Notes: a model not told the origin generated them from the sequence alone. A stretch of 64,000 nucleotides of DNA from Campylobacter peloridis LMG 23910 (GCF_000816785.1 NZ_CP007766.1:1426001-1490000), one strand, 5' to 3'; counted from the stretch's first letter, positions 9,174-19,380 are shown. Program-made: numbers and translations.

Positions 9174-9559
9174 TTAAAGCAAAAATCAGCAAGATAAATA
9201 CGCATGAAAATATTAATTGGATAGAATTTCACAACCAAAACCATAAATTTTTCATGCTTGCTTTAGAACTTGATGAAAAAGCATGCGTAAATCAAGAGGT
9301 TGTTTTAGCTTTTAAAAGTAGTGAATGTTTATTAAGTAGAAAAAGTTTAAATAATTCATTTTTAAATAGTATTTATGCAAAAATTATAGATATCTTTCAA
9401 GGAAAAATCATCACTATAATAAGATTAGAAAGTGAAATTTGTGTTTTTGAAGCCCAAATTAGCACTTTTGAATTTTTAGAGCAACAATACAAAATAAACG
9501 ATTATATATTTGCTTATATTAACCCCAATGCTTTGTTTATTAAAGAGTATTTATGCTAA
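9170..9559 (+). CDS. Small protein of the mod operon (Cj0302c-like)
   Basis: This 129-residue cytosolic protein is translationally coupled to modA (4-base overlap) and to modC (7-base overlap). It has no signal or membrane segment. In C. jejuni the gene after modA encodes a protein related to molybdenum-pterin-binding/TOBE-type regulators, and this protein occupies the same place with similar size. The beta-rich second half (IYAKIIDIFQGKIITIIRLE) looks like a TOBE repeat. Assignment rests mainly on position; molybdate sensing or storage is inference. Confidence 0.6.
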   Translation: MIKAKISKINTHENINWIEFHNQNHKFFMLALELDEKACVNQEVVLAFKSSECLLSRKSLNNSFLNSIYAKIIDIFQGKIITIIRLESEICVFEAQISTFEFLEQQYKINDYIFAYINPNALFIKEYLC

Positions 9560-10410
9560 AAATTGATTGTGAAAAAATTTTCAAAGATAAGGAAAAAGAA
9601 TTTAAACTCAAAGTCAAATTTGAAGTTAATGAAGGTGAATTTTTTGCTATTTTTGGTAAAAGCGGTAGCGGTAAAACTACACTTTTAAGAATAATAGCAG
9701 GATTTGAAAAAGCACAAGGAATTTGCACTTTCAATGATACAATTTTTTTTGATAAAAATAAATTTTTAAGTGTTCAAAAACGAAATATCGGCTTTGTTTT
9801 TCAAGATTATGCTTTGTTTGAAAATATGAGCGTAGAGCAAAATTTGCTTTATGCTAAAAATGATATTTATTTTGCAAATGAGCTTTTAGAGCTTTTAAAT
9901 TTAAGTAAATACAAAAAAAGTCATATTTTAGAATTAAGCGGGGGACAAAAGCAACGCGTAGCCTTAGCAAGAACCCTTATGCGAAAACCAAAACTTCTAC
10001 TTTTAGATGAGCCATTTAGTGCCCTAGATAATGAAATAAAACTACATCTTCAAGAATACCTTTTAAATATACATAAAACCTATAAAATCACAACTATTTT
10101 AATTAGCCATGATGTTAGTGAAGTTTATAAATTAGCCGATAAAATCATAGTATTAGAAAATGGGAATTTAATCAAACAAGGCACACCAAATGAAATCTTT
10201 TTAAAAACACAGGGCTCACAAAAATTTGCCATTAAAGCACGCATCTTAAAACTACAAAAACAAGATAGCATAATCATAGCTATATTAAGCATAGGTTCAC
10301 AAATCACCCAAGTAGCTTTAAGTCCTTTAGAGGCATATAAATTTAAAGAAAACGATGAAGTAATCTTAAGTCAAAAAGCATTTAGTTTAAATTTAAATAA
10401 ATTATCATAA
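9553..10410 (+). CDS. modC: Molybdate ABC transporter ATPase ModC
   Basis: This 285-residue ABC ATPase has Walker A FGKSGSGKTTLL (about residues 34-45), Q-loop FVFQDYALFENMSV, signature LSGGQKQRVALARTL, Walker B LLLLDEPFSALD and switch His ISHDVSEV. The C-terminal ~55 residues form a regulatory extension as in ModC/CysA-type ATPases. Position after modA and the Cj0302-like gene supports molybdate specificity. No permease gene (modB) lies in this operon, whereas C. jejuni has modB between these two genes. Confidence 0.85.
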   Translation: MLKIDCEKIFKDKEKEFKLKVKFEVNEGEFFAIFGKSGSGKTTLLRIIAGFEKAQGICTFNDTIFFDKNKFLSVQKRNIGFVFQDYALFENMSVEQNLLYAKNDIYFANELLELLNLSKYKKSHILELSGGQKQRVALARTLMRKPKLLLLDEPFSALDNEIKLHLQEYLLNIHKTYKITTILISHDVSEVYKLADKIIVLENGNLIKQGTPNEIFLKTQGSQKFAIKARILKLQKQDSIIIAILSIGSQITQVALSPLEAYKFKENDEVILSQKAFSLNLNKLS

Positions 10411-10450
10411 ATGTGTTAAAATACAAGAATTATTTTCTTTAAGGCGATAA

Positions 10451-10567
10451 ATGACTTATGGATTTTTTATCTTAAAATTTTATACTAGCTTATGGACAAA
10501 ATGGAAGATAAGATTATCTTGTGGTTATTTTATAGCCCCTACTGCACCTCCTTTTATCCTTTTTTAA
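10451..10567 (+). CDS. Candidate 38-residue leader peptide upstream of SMR gene
   Basis: This short frame has its own ribosome site (TTTAAGGCGATAA before ATG) and sits 34 bases upstream of the SMR gene. A TAAAAT -10-like box lies at about 10420. The peptide starts MTYGFFILKFYTSLW and ends IAPTAPPFILF; the APP triplet near the end resembles proline-rich stall motifs of arrest peptides. An AAGAT/ATCTT inverted repeat lies within it. A regulatory leader controlling SMR translation is inferred; the peptide family is not recognised. Confidence 0.4.
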   Translation: MTYGFFILKFYTSLWTKWKIRLSCGYFIAPTAPPFILF

Positions 10568-10601
10568 TTTCATTTTAAAAATTATTAGCAAAGGATATAA
10601 A

Positions 10602-10916
10602 ATGCATTGGTTGGTTTTAGCAATTAGCATAGTTTTTGAAGTAATTGCAACAAGTTCTATGAAGTATGCAAGCATTAGCAAAAATAATCTTTATTTAATC
10701 GTTTTTGCGGTGTTTTTTTCATTTTCTTTAGCAGGTTTATTTTATGCTTTGAAAAAAATTGACTTAAGTATAGCTTATGCAACTTGGGCAGGATGTGGCT
10801 TGGCATTAGTTAGCATAGTAGGATTTTTAATCTTTAAAGAAGCAATTACTATCAATAAAATCATTTTTATCATTTTAATCATCACAGGAGTGGTAGGATT
10901 AAAACTTAGTGCTTAA
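10602..10916 (+). CDS. Small multidrug resistance (SMR) efflux protein
   Basis: This 104-residue protein has four transmembrane helices. The essential membrane glutamate lies in the first helix (IVFEVIATSSMKYA), and the family signature AYATWAGCGLALVSIVGF is in helices 3-4. SMR proteins work as antiparallel dimers that exchange protons for cationic compounds (quaternary ammonium or guanidinium). Only one SMR gene is present here, so a homodimer is likely. AAAGGATATAAA gives a good ribosome site. A leader ORF precedes it and a bidirectional hairpin terminator follows. Confidence 0.88.
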   Translation: MHWLVLAISIVFEVIATSSMKYASISKNNLYLIVFAVFFSFSLAGLFYALKKIDLSIAYATWAGCGLALVSIVGFLIFKEAITINKIIFIILIITGVVGLKLSA

Positions 10917-10936
10917 GCCTTTTTGGCTTAAAGCAC
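10909..10936. terminator. Bidirectional terminator, SMR / polyferredoxin
   Basis: GTGCTTAAGCC (10909-10919), loop TTTTT, GGCTTAAAGCAC (10925-10936) form a stem with one bulge between two convergent genes. It overlaps the stop codon of the SMR gene and the end of the polyferredoxin gene. Confidence 0.65.
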
Positions 10937-12580
10937 ATTCATACTTTGTATCATTACTTTTGCTTTACATTCAGCACAGCAATATAGTGTTTTTATTTTA
11001 TTTTTATCACCCATAAATTTAGGTTTCATTATATTGGCTATTTTTTCAATAGCCTTTTTAGTTGCAAATTCTTTCCCACACTCTATGCAGGCAAAAAGTT
11101 CATCTTGAGCTAAAATCATAAAAGAAAAATAATCTTTTTCTAAATCTATCCCACTTCTTTGAAGCACCAAAGTATCTTTTTCAGCACAACTTGCTTCACA
11201 ATACCCACAAGTAGTGCATAAACTTGCATTAAATTTCAAAGAATTATCCTTAGTATCAGCTACTAAAGCTCCGACATTACAAGCACCAACACAAGAAAGA
11301 CATAAAGTACATGTGTCTGTATTGATAGTGATTTTTCCATAACGAATCCATTCTTTACTTGGGATATTGCCTAAATTTTCTTCTTTTATAAGCTCTCTTA
11401 ATCTTATAGCAAAATCCTCTCTTTTCAAAAGGGAAGGATTATAAGAAATAAATTTAAGATTTTCAATAAATTTTGCATTATTTATAGCATTTAAAAGCTC
11501 ATCTTCATTTTTTGCCCAAAAAATTGCATTTTGTTTAAATTTTCTTTGAAAAATTTCATTTATCAAATCAATAACTTCTAAAATCCCTTTTGATAAACTT
11601 TTAGTATAAAAAATCACATTTGCACCACTTGTTTGAAGCATGGCTAAAAAATGCGTTTGATCAAGATAATTTTCACTTTTAATCATAAAAGGCATTACAT
11701 TTTCTTTTAAAGTTATATTTAAATTTTCTATAGACATAGTTTCAGGAATGATTAAAATGATTTTATCTTCATAAAATTTTAAAATTTCATAAAAGCTATT
11801 GCGTGGCATAGGAGCATAATCAAGTGCCCCACTAGGACAAATACTTACACAATCTCCGCAATTTACACAATCTACATGAGAAAATTCTAATCTTTTTTGT
11901 TCATCGTCTTTTAAAATAGCCACACTAGGACAAATTTCAGCACATTTTCCACAATGAACACTTCTTCTTTCATGGTATTGACAAATGCTATCATCATAAC
12001 TAATATAATTTTTAAATTTATATTTTGGAGAATTAGAATTTAAAAGCTTTATAAGTTCATCTTGACTTAAAGTAGTTAAATCATAACAACCACTTTGTTG
12101 ATTAAAACTTTCTTTTTTTACATCATATAAGAAAAAATCACAATCAATTTCTACTTGCTCATTGTCTTTTAATGCTATCACACAAAGCTCGCCCACACAG
12201 CCTAAAACACCCAAGCATTGCTCATTGTTTAATTTTAAAACCTTGTATTCTTGTTTTTTTAAATTTTCTATTAGCTCATTTTGTTCCTCATCACTCACAA
12301 TGATTACATTTTTACCCACTTCTTTGGTGTATTCTAAATCAAGCCCTAAATCATAAACCTTTGCTCTTATGGTATAAAAAGAATCAATAGTTTTTGATTT
12401 TTTAAGCACATCATCTTGGGAATTTTTTAAATAAAAATTAATTTCAGGTGCATAAATTTCAGGATTTAAAAGCTTTGAATTTCCTATAAAAACTTCTTCA
12501 TCACAGGCCTTTTGAACTATACTAATATCATCACTTAAAGGGATTAAATCTTCATTTTCTAAAAATACAAAATCTTTCAT
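10928..12580 (-). CDS. Polyferredoxin, multi-[4Fe-4S] electron-transfer protein (Cj1377c-like)
   Basis: This 550-residue cytosolic protein has four ferredoxin-type cysteine clusters: CGKCAEICP and CVNCGDCVSICP at about 210-250, and CTLCLSCVGACN and CTTCGYCEASC at about 425-465. The C-terminus has CIECG and CCAECK, a likely further metal site. The N-terminal ~200 residues are not recognised. Divergent from selA-selB, as in C. jejuni, it is likely tied to the selenocysteine-containing formate dehydrogenase, moving electrons or helping its maturation (inference). ATG at 12580 is preferred over the adjoining TTG. Confidence 0.8.
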   Translation of the reverse strand: MKDFVFLENEDLIPLSDDISIVQKACDEEVFIGNSKLLNPEIYAPEINFYLKNSQDDVLKKSKTIDSFYTIRAKVYDLGLDLEYTKEVGKNVIIVSDEEQNELIENLKKQEYKVLKLNNEQCLGVLGCVGELCVIALKDNEQVEIDCDFFLYDVKKESFNQQSGCYDLTTLSQDELIKLLNSNSPKYKFKNYISYDDSICQYHERRSVHCGKCAEICPSVAILKDDEQKRLEFSHVDCVNCGDCVSICPSGALDYAPMPRNSFYEILKFYEDKIILIIPETMSIENLNITLKENVMPFMIKSENYLDQTHFLAMLQTSGANVIFYTKSLSKGILEVIDLINEIFQRKFKQNAIFWAKNEDELLNAINNAKFIENLKFISYNPSLLKREDFAIRLRELIKEENLGNIPSKEWIRYGKITINTDTCTLCLSCVGACNVGALVADTKDNSLKFNASLCTTCGYCEASCAEKDTLVLQRSGIDLEKDYFSFMILAQDELFACIECGKEFATKKAIEKIANIMKPKFMGDKNKIKTLYCCAECKAKVMIQSMNVL

Positions 12581-12636
12581 CAATGCTCTCTTTTATTTTT
12601 ATTTTAATTATTATATAAATTTCATTATAAAAAAGT

Positions 12637-12642
12637 TATAAT
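12637..12642 (+). promoter_or_regulatory. -10 element of selA-selB
   Basis: TATAAT lies 26 bases before the selA ATG, with a T-rich upstream region. The divergent polyferredoxin promoter must lie in the same roughly 90-base gap. Confidence 0.5.
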
Positions 12643-12668
12643 TTTATAATTTTTTCTTAAGGTTTAAG

Positions 12669-14000
12669 ATGAACAAATTTAGAAATTTTCCACCCATAAA
12701 TACACTTATAAATGATAAAAACTTAGTTAAATATCCTTTATATTTAAGAGCATATTTTGCAAAAATAGTTGTTTCAAATTGTAAAAAAGAGCTTAGTAAA
12801 AATACCAATTTGAATTTTACCTTACAAGATTTACTTGCAAAAATTATCCAAAACATTGATGATTTTTTAAACTCACAAAGTCAAAGTTTAATTAATGCTA
12901 GTGGAGTTATCATACATACAAACCTTGGTCGTAGCATTATTGATGAGAGTATTTTTGAAAGAACTAAAGAAATCATTTGTTCTTATTCTAATTTAGAATT
13001 TAACATGCAAACTGGCAAAAGAGGCTCAAGGTATGATGCATTAAGTGCGAATTTAAAAATTTTATTTGATTGTGAGGATTGTTTGGTTGTTAATAACAAC
13101 GCCTCAGCTGTATTTTTAATCTTAAACACCTTAGCAAAAAATAATGAAGTTATTACTTCAAGAAGTGAATTAGTAGAAATTGGAGGAAATTTTAGAATAC
13201 CTGAAGTAATGCTTGCTGCTGGAGTAAATTTAAAAGAGATAGGCACAACCAACAAAACACATTTGTATGATTATGAAAATGCTATCAATGAAAATACTAA
13301 GATGATTTTAAAAACACATCGTTCTAATTTTGCTTTTAAAGGTTTTTTTGAAGAGGTTAATTTAAAAGAAATTTATACTTTAGCAAAAAAGAAAAAACTC
13401 ATATCTTATTATGATTTAGGTTCTGGTTGGTGTGAAAAAATTAACAAACAACTTAGCAAAAACGAGCCAAGTGTAAAAGAACTTTTAAAACATTGTGATA
13501 TTTTAAGTTTTAGTGGAGATAAACTTTTTGGATCTACTCAAGCAGGCATTATACTTGGAAAGAAAAAATACATTCAACAACTAAAGAAAAATCAACTCTT
13601 AAGAATGTTAAGAGTTGATAAAATTACTCTTGCTTTTTTAAATGAAACCACTAAAGCTTACCTAGAAAAAGAGTATGAAAAAATTCCCACATTAAAACTT
13701 TTAAATGATGATTTAAAAACCATAGAAAAAAAAGCACTCTTTGTTAAAGAAAATATTCCTATAAAATGTGAGTTAAAATCTTCAAAAAGTTTAGTAGGTG
13801 GTGGTTCTATGCCTGATAAAAGCTTGGATACTTTTGTGCTAAGTTTTGATGAAAAAGCTTTGATTTTACAAGAAAAATTTAGAAAAAAAGGTGTGATTGG
13901 ACGCGTTGAAAATGAGCATTTTGTGCTAGATTTTAGAAGCATTTTGGAAAAAGATTTAAACAAAATGATAAGTATTATTAAAGAGGTATTTCATGCATAG
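12669..14000 (+). CDS. selA: L-seryl-tRNA(Sec) selenium transferase SelA
   Basis: This 443-residue PLP enzyme converts seryl-tRNA(Sec) to selenocysteinyl-tRNA(Sec) with selenophosphate. Visible features are INASGVIIHTNLGRS (about residues 77-91), the cofactor region TSRSELVEIGGNFRIPEV, and the PLP-lysine segment SFSGDKLFGSTQAGIILG (about residues 279-296). Length is normal. It overlaps selB by 8 bases, so the two are translationally coupled. No selenoprotein gene is in the window. Confidence 0.94.
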   Translation: MNKFRNFPPINTLINDKNLVKYPLYLRAYFAKIVVSNCKKELSKNTNLNFTLQDLLAKIIQNIDDFLNSQSQSLINASGVIIHTNLGRSIIDESIFERTKEIICSYSNLEFNMQTGKRGSRYDALSANLKILFDCEDCLVVNNNASAVFLILNTLAKNNEVITSRSELVEIGGNFRIPEVMLAAGVNLKEIGTTNKTHLYDYENAINENTKMILKTHRSNFAFKGFFEEVNLKEIYTLAKKKKLISYYDLGSGWCEKINKQLSKNEPSVKELLKHCDILSFSGDKLFGSTQAGIILGKKKYIQQLKKNQLLRMLRVDKITLAFLNETTKAYLEKEYEKIPTLKLLNDDLKTIEKKALFVKENIPIKCELKSSKSLVGGGSMPDKSLDTFVLSFDEKALILQEKFRKKGVIGRVENEHFVLDFRSILEKDLNKMISIIKEVFHA

Positions 14001-15798
14001 TATTATCATAGGCACTGCTGGGCATATTGATCATGGAAAAACTTCGCTTATTAAAGCTATAAATGGCTTTGAAGGTGATGATTTAAAAGAAGAGCAAGAA
14101 AAAGGCATTACGATTAATCTTAGCTTTTCAAACTTAAAAAGTGAAAAATTAAACATTGCTTTTATTGATGTACCTGGACATGAAAGTTTAATCAAAACTA
14201 TGATAAGCGGTGCTTTTGGCTTTAGAGTATGTATGTTTGTTATAGATATAAATGAGGGTTTAAAGGCTCAAAGCATAGAACATTTAAGAGTTTTAGAATT
14301 TTTAGGCGTAAAAGATGTAGTGCTTGTTTTAAGTAAGGTTGATTTATGTAAAGATTTAGCACAAAAACAAGAAAAACTTTTAAAAGAATTAAAAACATTT
14401 AAAATCAATATCTTAAAAGTTTTTTCAACTAGCATTTATGACGAACAAAGTATAGTGAATTTAAAAAAATACTTACTTAGTTTAAAGCCCAAAGAAAATG
14501 ATGAAAATTTAATTTTTAGATACTATATAGATAGAGTTTTTTCACTCAAGGGTATAGGCACCATTGTAACTGGAAGCTTAAATGAAGGCAAGATTAGTAA
14601 AAATGAAAAAATCTTTTGTCTTGAAAATCAAAAAGAGCTTATTGTAAAAAATATACAAATTCATGAAGAAAATGCCTTAGAAGCAAAAGCTTACAATAGA
14701 GTTGCTTTGAGTTTAAATTGTGACTATCATGAGCTAAAAAAGGGCTTTATTCTCACTAAAAAAGGAATTTTTAAAAGCTTTAAAAGCATTGATAGTGTCG
14801 TTTTTACCACAGAAATTAAACACGGAAGTATTTTAGAATTTTGCAGTGGCTCAAAAAAACTTAATGCAAAAGTTAGCATTATTAAAGAATTTAGCGATAA
14901 AACTTATATAAATTTAGAATTTGAAAATGCTTTAGCTTTGTGTTTTGATGATAAATTTATCTTGCTTGAAAACGGGCGTGTTAAAAGTGGTGGAGTGGTA
15001 TTAAACGCAGTGAGTGAGCCTTTAAAAAAGGATTTAAAAGCTAAATACTTAGCACTTTTAGAGCAAAAAGATTTTAAAAATGTATTTGAATTTTTAAAAC
15101 AAACTCACAAACTTGGTTTTGGTTTGCTTTCAAGCTATCAACGCTTTAAACTCAATCATGAGCAAGCTTTAAATTTAGCTAAAAATTTAAATAATGTCTT
15201 TGTCGATGAGCAAGCTTTAAATGTATATGATTTAAAAGCTATGCAAATATTAAAAGAATTTATTGATTTTATTTTCTCTAAAAATCCTTATGCTTTAATC
15301 TCGCCTCATTCTATAGTCTTAAGACTTTCTTGGGCAAGTGAGAGCTTTTGTGCTTATACATTCAAACAAATGCAAGAAAAATTAGATTTTAAAGATGGCA
15401 TATGGTTTTTAAAAGGGCAAAATTATGAAAAATTACAAGAAAAGGCTCATTGTAAGTTATATGAAATTTTAAAAAAAGAAGGTATAAAACCGACTGCACC
15501 TTATAATCTTTATGAACATTTAGAACTTGATAGAAAAAATGGAGATTTGATTTTAAAAAAACTCACTAAAGAAAATAAAGTAAAAAGATTAGCACATAAT
15601 CTTTTTATAGAAAAAAATGCTCTTGAAAATCTCATGCAAGAATTTTTAAAACTTTTGCAAAATCATCATTTAGATGTGGCTTTTGTAAAAAATCATTTTC
15701 AAATTTCAAGAAAATATGCTATTGCTTATTTAGAATACCTTGATAAAAACTACCCTCAAGTAACAAAAATAGAAGAAAAAAGAATGCTTAAAGATTAA
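13993..15798 (+). CDS. selB: Selenocysteine-specific elongation factor SelB
   Basis: This 601-residue GTPase delivers Sec-tRNA(Sec) to UGA codons next to a SECIS hairpin. The G domain has GTAGHIDHGKTSL (residues 7-19), a G2/switch region EKGITINLSFSN, DVPGHESL, and SKVDL. Translation-factor beta-barrels follow (SLKGIGTIVTGSLNEGKI), then C-terminal winged helices that bind SECIS RNA. It overlaps selA. The pair indicates that the host makes selenoproteins, probably formate dehydrogenase. Confidence 0.94.
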   Translation: MHSIIIGTAGHIDHGKTSLIKAINGFEGDDLKEEQEKGITINLSFSNLKSEKLNIAFIDVPGHESLIKTMISGAFGFRVCMFVIDINEGLKAQSIEHLRVLEFLGVKDVVLVLSKVDLCKDLAQKQEKLLKELKTFKINILKVFSTSIYDEQSIVNLKKYLLSLKPKENDENLIFRYYIDRVFSLKGIGTIVTGSLNEGKISKNEKIFCLENQKELIVKNIQIHEENALEAKAYNRVALSLNCDYHELKKGFILTKKGIFKSFKSIDSVVFTTEIKHGSILEFCSGSKKLNAKVSIIKEFSDKTYINLEFENALALCFDDKFILLENGRVKSGGVVLNAVSEPLKKDLKAKYLALLEQKDFKNVFEFLKQTHKLGFGLLSSYQRFKLNHEQALNLAKNLNNVFVDEQALNVYDLKAMQILKEFIDFIFSKNPYALISPHSIVLRLSWASESFCAYTFKQMQEKLDFKDGIWFLKGQNYEKLQEKAHCKLYEILKKEGIKPTAPYNLYEHLELDRKNGDLILKKLTKENKVKRLAHNLFIEKNALENLMQEFLKLLQNHHLDVAFVKNHFQISRKYAIAYLEYLDKNYPQVTKIEEKRMLKD

Positions 15799-15816
15799 AC
15801 ATTAAAACTAAAATTT

Positions 15817-15822
15817 TATAAT
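15817..15822 (+). promoter_or_regulatory. -10 element of dsbC-like gene
   Basis: TATAAT lies 28 bases before the start of the DsbC-like gene, after the selB stop. Confidence 0.45.
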
Positions 15823-15850
15823 ACATAAAAATTTAAAATAAAGGAAAATA

Positions 15851-16564
15851 ATGAAAAAATCTTTAGCTCTTTTAACTCTTGCTAGCTCTTTATTTGCTGC
15901 AAGCAATGAAGAAATTATCAATTTTTTTAAAAAAAATCCAAATTTATCAAATGCAAGCATTAGTGTTTCTAGTAGAGAAAAAATTCCTGATACTAACTTT
16001 GAAGCTGTTATAGTTAATTTTGAAATTGCTGGCAAAAGTTTTCAAGAAATCATTTTTACTCAAGCAAATATCATTACAACCGAAGTAATTGATGTAAAAA
16101 AAGGTGAGTTTTATTCTCAAGTTTATCAAGCTAAACTAATGGAAAAACAACAAGCTGAATTTGCTAAAAAGGCATTGGTTGAACTTAAAAAAGAAACAAT
16201 GTTTGTTTCTTTAGGAGATCCAAAAAAACCATTGCTTTATGTATTTAGCGATCCTGAATGTCCATATTGTAGAATGCATTTGGATAAAATAGAAGAAACA
16301 TTAAAAACCCATCAAGTTAAATTCATATTAACACCTATTCATGAACTTAGTGCTTTTGAAAAATCAGCTCTTATTTACAAAGAAAGTAAAAATGCTAAAA
16401 ACGATGCACAAAAAATTGCTATCATGCAAAAATACTACGATAAAGATATAAAAGATTACAAAAAACCTAGCGATGCTGAAGTAAAAGCAGTGAAAGAAAC
16501 TTTTGCTAAATACTCTAAACTTGGCCTTCGTGCTGTTCCAACTATAGTCGATGCTCAAAAATAA
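15851..16564 (+). CDS. DsbC/DsbG-like periplasmic thiol:disulfide protein (Cj1380-like)
   Basis: This 237-residue protein has a signal peptide (MKKSLALLTLASSLFAA), an N-terminal ~85-residue region, and a thioredoxin-fold domain with catalytic CPYC in FSDPECPYCRMHLDKI (about residues 133-148). The cis-proline segment is RAVPTIV near the C-terminus. It probably isomerises or reduces disulfides in the periplasm. The protein ends only about five residues after the cis-proline loop, shorter than classical DsbC, and its end overlaps the following lipoprotein gene by 14 bases. AAGGAAAATA precedes the ATG. Confidence 0.82.
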   Translation: MKKSLALLTLASSLFAASNEEIINFFKKNPNLSNASISVSSREKIPDTNFEAVIVNFEIAGKSFQEIIFTQANIITTEVIDVKKGEFYSQVYQAKLMEKQQAEFAKKALVELKKETMFVSLGDPKKPLLYVFSDPECPYCRMHLDKIEETLKTHQVKFILTPIHELSAFEKSALIYKESKNAKNDAQKIAIMQKYYDKDIKDYKKPSDAEVKAVKETFAKYSKLGLRAVPTIVDAQK

Positions 16565-17087
16565 TCTTTTAATCCTTGTGTTTGCACTTTTTATAAGTGC
16601 TTGCACAGGTCCTATGCAAACTTTCATCCAAACAAATAATGAAGGTATATTTTTACATGCTAGTAAAAATCAGAGTTTTTCTATAATTATCAACAACCCT
16701 TCAAAAATAAAAACTAATTTAGAAACAAAAATCATTCATAAATTGCAAAATTTAGGCTTTGTCTTAAATAAAGAAAAAAGCGATTATACAATTTATATCA
16801 ATATAGTAGATTTTAAGAAATTTTCTTATGCTCAAAGACTGCGTTCTTCTGCTGCAAGGTTTTTTTACAATGATTTTGATAAAATAGACGATGTTTTTGA
16901 GGTAGAAATTGAAAATTATTATCTTATGCAAGCAAATTTACAAGTTATTTCTAAATATTCTACTCAAAGCACTTCACTTTTAGCAAGAACTGCTTATCTT
17001 AGTGATATAAATAGAGCCAAAGAGTCTTTAGAAGAAAAAATAGCTAATCAAATAGCAAGCTTTTTTTATATTAAAGATGGCATTTAA
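16551..17087 (+). CDS. Lipoprotein of unknown function (Cj1381-like)
   Basis: This 178-residue protein begins with a lipoprotein signal (MLKNNLLILVFALFISAC); the lipobox ISAC puts the acylated cysteine at residue 18. After the signal it is a single soluble domain (YTIYINIVDFKKFSYAQR, then alternating strands and helices), probably facing the periplasm. I do not recognise a named family; a weak likeness to TraT-type surface lipoproteins in the repeated short beta/alpha pattern is not enough to name it. It starts inside the DsbC-like gene and is translationally coupled to it. Confidence 0.72.
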   Translation: MLKNNLLILVFALFISACTGPMQTFIQTNNEGIFLHASKNQSFSIIINNPSKIKTNLETKIIHKLQNLGFVLNKEKSDYTIYINIVDFKKFSYAQRLRSSAARFFYNDFDKIDDVFEVEIENYYLMQANLQVISKYSTQSTSLLARTAYLSDINRAKESLEEKIANQIASFFYIKDGI

Positions 17088-17097
17088 GCCATCTTTT

Positions 17098-17099
<2 letters not shown>
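17073..17099. terminator. Bidirectional terminator, lipoprotein / gdhA
   Basis: AAAGATGGC (17073-17081), loop ATTTAA, GCCATCTTT (17088-17096) with a following T-run form a strong intrinsic terminator between two convergent genes. Confidence 0.8.
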
Positions 17100-18477
<1,378 letters not shown>

Positions 18478-19143
18478 TTATAGTATCTTGTTTTTTGTTT
18501 TAGCTAAAAAAATTTTTAGCGCCTGTTGCTCCTTTGTTCCTATTTTATAATAAATCAACCTTAAATATGCAGTAATTTCTTTTTGGGAAAGATTTCTTGT
18601 TTTAGAATATTCTAGTAAAATGTATTGTGGAATAAAAATTTTACTATTAATAAATTTTTTCATCATCTTTTTATAAATGGAGAAATTTTTTATACAAGAA
18701 AAACGCGCAAAAACAAAAGGTAAATTTGTTTTCTCATACCAAAGCTCACATAAATCAATATAATCTTGTGGATTTTGCAAGTAAAGTTTTAAAGCCTTAT
18801 CACCGATGATAACCTCCCCTTTTTGCTTTAAAACTTTTGCTAAGGCATTAGAAGTTGCAGAACTTGCGTCTTCTTTGCTTTGAGAATGTTTTTTAACTAA
18901 AACGCTTTTTACTTTTTTATTTGCACAAATTCCAATATTTAAAGTTTTGTATTTTTTTCTACCACTTTCAATACTTGAAATAATCGCCGCATCAATGCGT
19001 TTATAATACAAAGAGCGATTTAGTTTGCTAGGAACCCCTTTTTTGTATTCTGTAGTTTGCTTAACATAGCTAGGAAATGGAGTTTTTTTTAGATAAATAT
19101 GTAAAGGGAGTAAATTTAGATAATCTATCTTTCCAAAAACCAT
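18478..19143 (-). CDS. mqnA: Chorismate dehydratase MqnA (futalosine menaquinone pathway)
   Basis: This 221-residue protein has the MqnA start KIDYLNLLPLHIYL and the binding region RRIDAAIISSIESGR-like (here YKRIDAAIISSIES), followed by a periplasmic-binding-protein-like fold without a signal peptide. MqnA dehydrates chorismate to 3-enolpyruvylbenzoate, the first step of futalosine-route menaquinone synthesis used by Campylobacter. It corresponds to Cj1285c, next to malic enzyme and gltX as in C. jejuni. It is somewhat shorter than MqnA of other phyla. Confidence 0.82.
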   Translation of the reverse strand: MVFGKIDYLNLLPLHIYLKKTPFPSYVKQTTEYKKGVPSKLNRSLYYKRIDAAIISSIESGRKKYKTLNIGICANKKVKSVLVKKHSQSKEDASSATSNALAKVLKQKGEVIIGDKALKLYLQNPQDYIDLCELWYEKTNLPFVFARFSCIKNFSIYKKMMKKFINSKIFIPQYILLEYSKTRNLSQKEITAYLRLIYYKIGTKEQQALKIFLAKTKNKIL

Positions 19144-19334
19144 CTTTACCTTTCTATATTAAGTTTTAATATCCTATAAAAAATTATCTTAAATATAAAT
19201 TAAATTAAATAAAAATATCATCATTGTTAAAATTTATATAATTAAGCACATAAAAATACAAATTTCAGTTTTATTCTTAAAATAAAATTGAGTATATAAA
19301 TTTAAAAAATATAATGAGATGTTCCAATAAAAAG

Positions 19335-19369
19335 AAGTTTTATTTAAAATAATATTTTAAATAAAACTT
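19335..19369 (-). terminator. 35-bp AT-only palindrome, terminator of malic enzyme gene
   Basis: Two perfect 17-base arms around a single A (left arm starts AAGTTTTATTTAAAATA) lie just past the malic enzyme stop. On the minus strand the hairpin is followed by CTTTTTATT, so it fits an intrinsic terminator even though only one C/G pair is in the stem. Confidence 0.65.
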
Positions 19370-19380
19370 AATATATAAAA

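Noticed and set aside
10411-10601. Guanidine riboswitch upstream of the SMR gene
   Set aside because: Searched by eye for the ACGG-loop hairpins of the guanidine-II type and for guanidine-I/III cores; none was seen. The region is better explained by a leader ORF.
13658-13963. 101-codon minus-strand ORF
   Set aside because: Shadow of selA, which is intact with all motifs on the plus strand.
19144-19380. Possible small gene or RNA in the 237-base gap between mqnA and the malic enzyme gene
   Set aside because: No ORF with a ribosome site and no structured RNA apart from the 35-base palindrome terminator; the rest is very AT-rich and likely promoter DNA.
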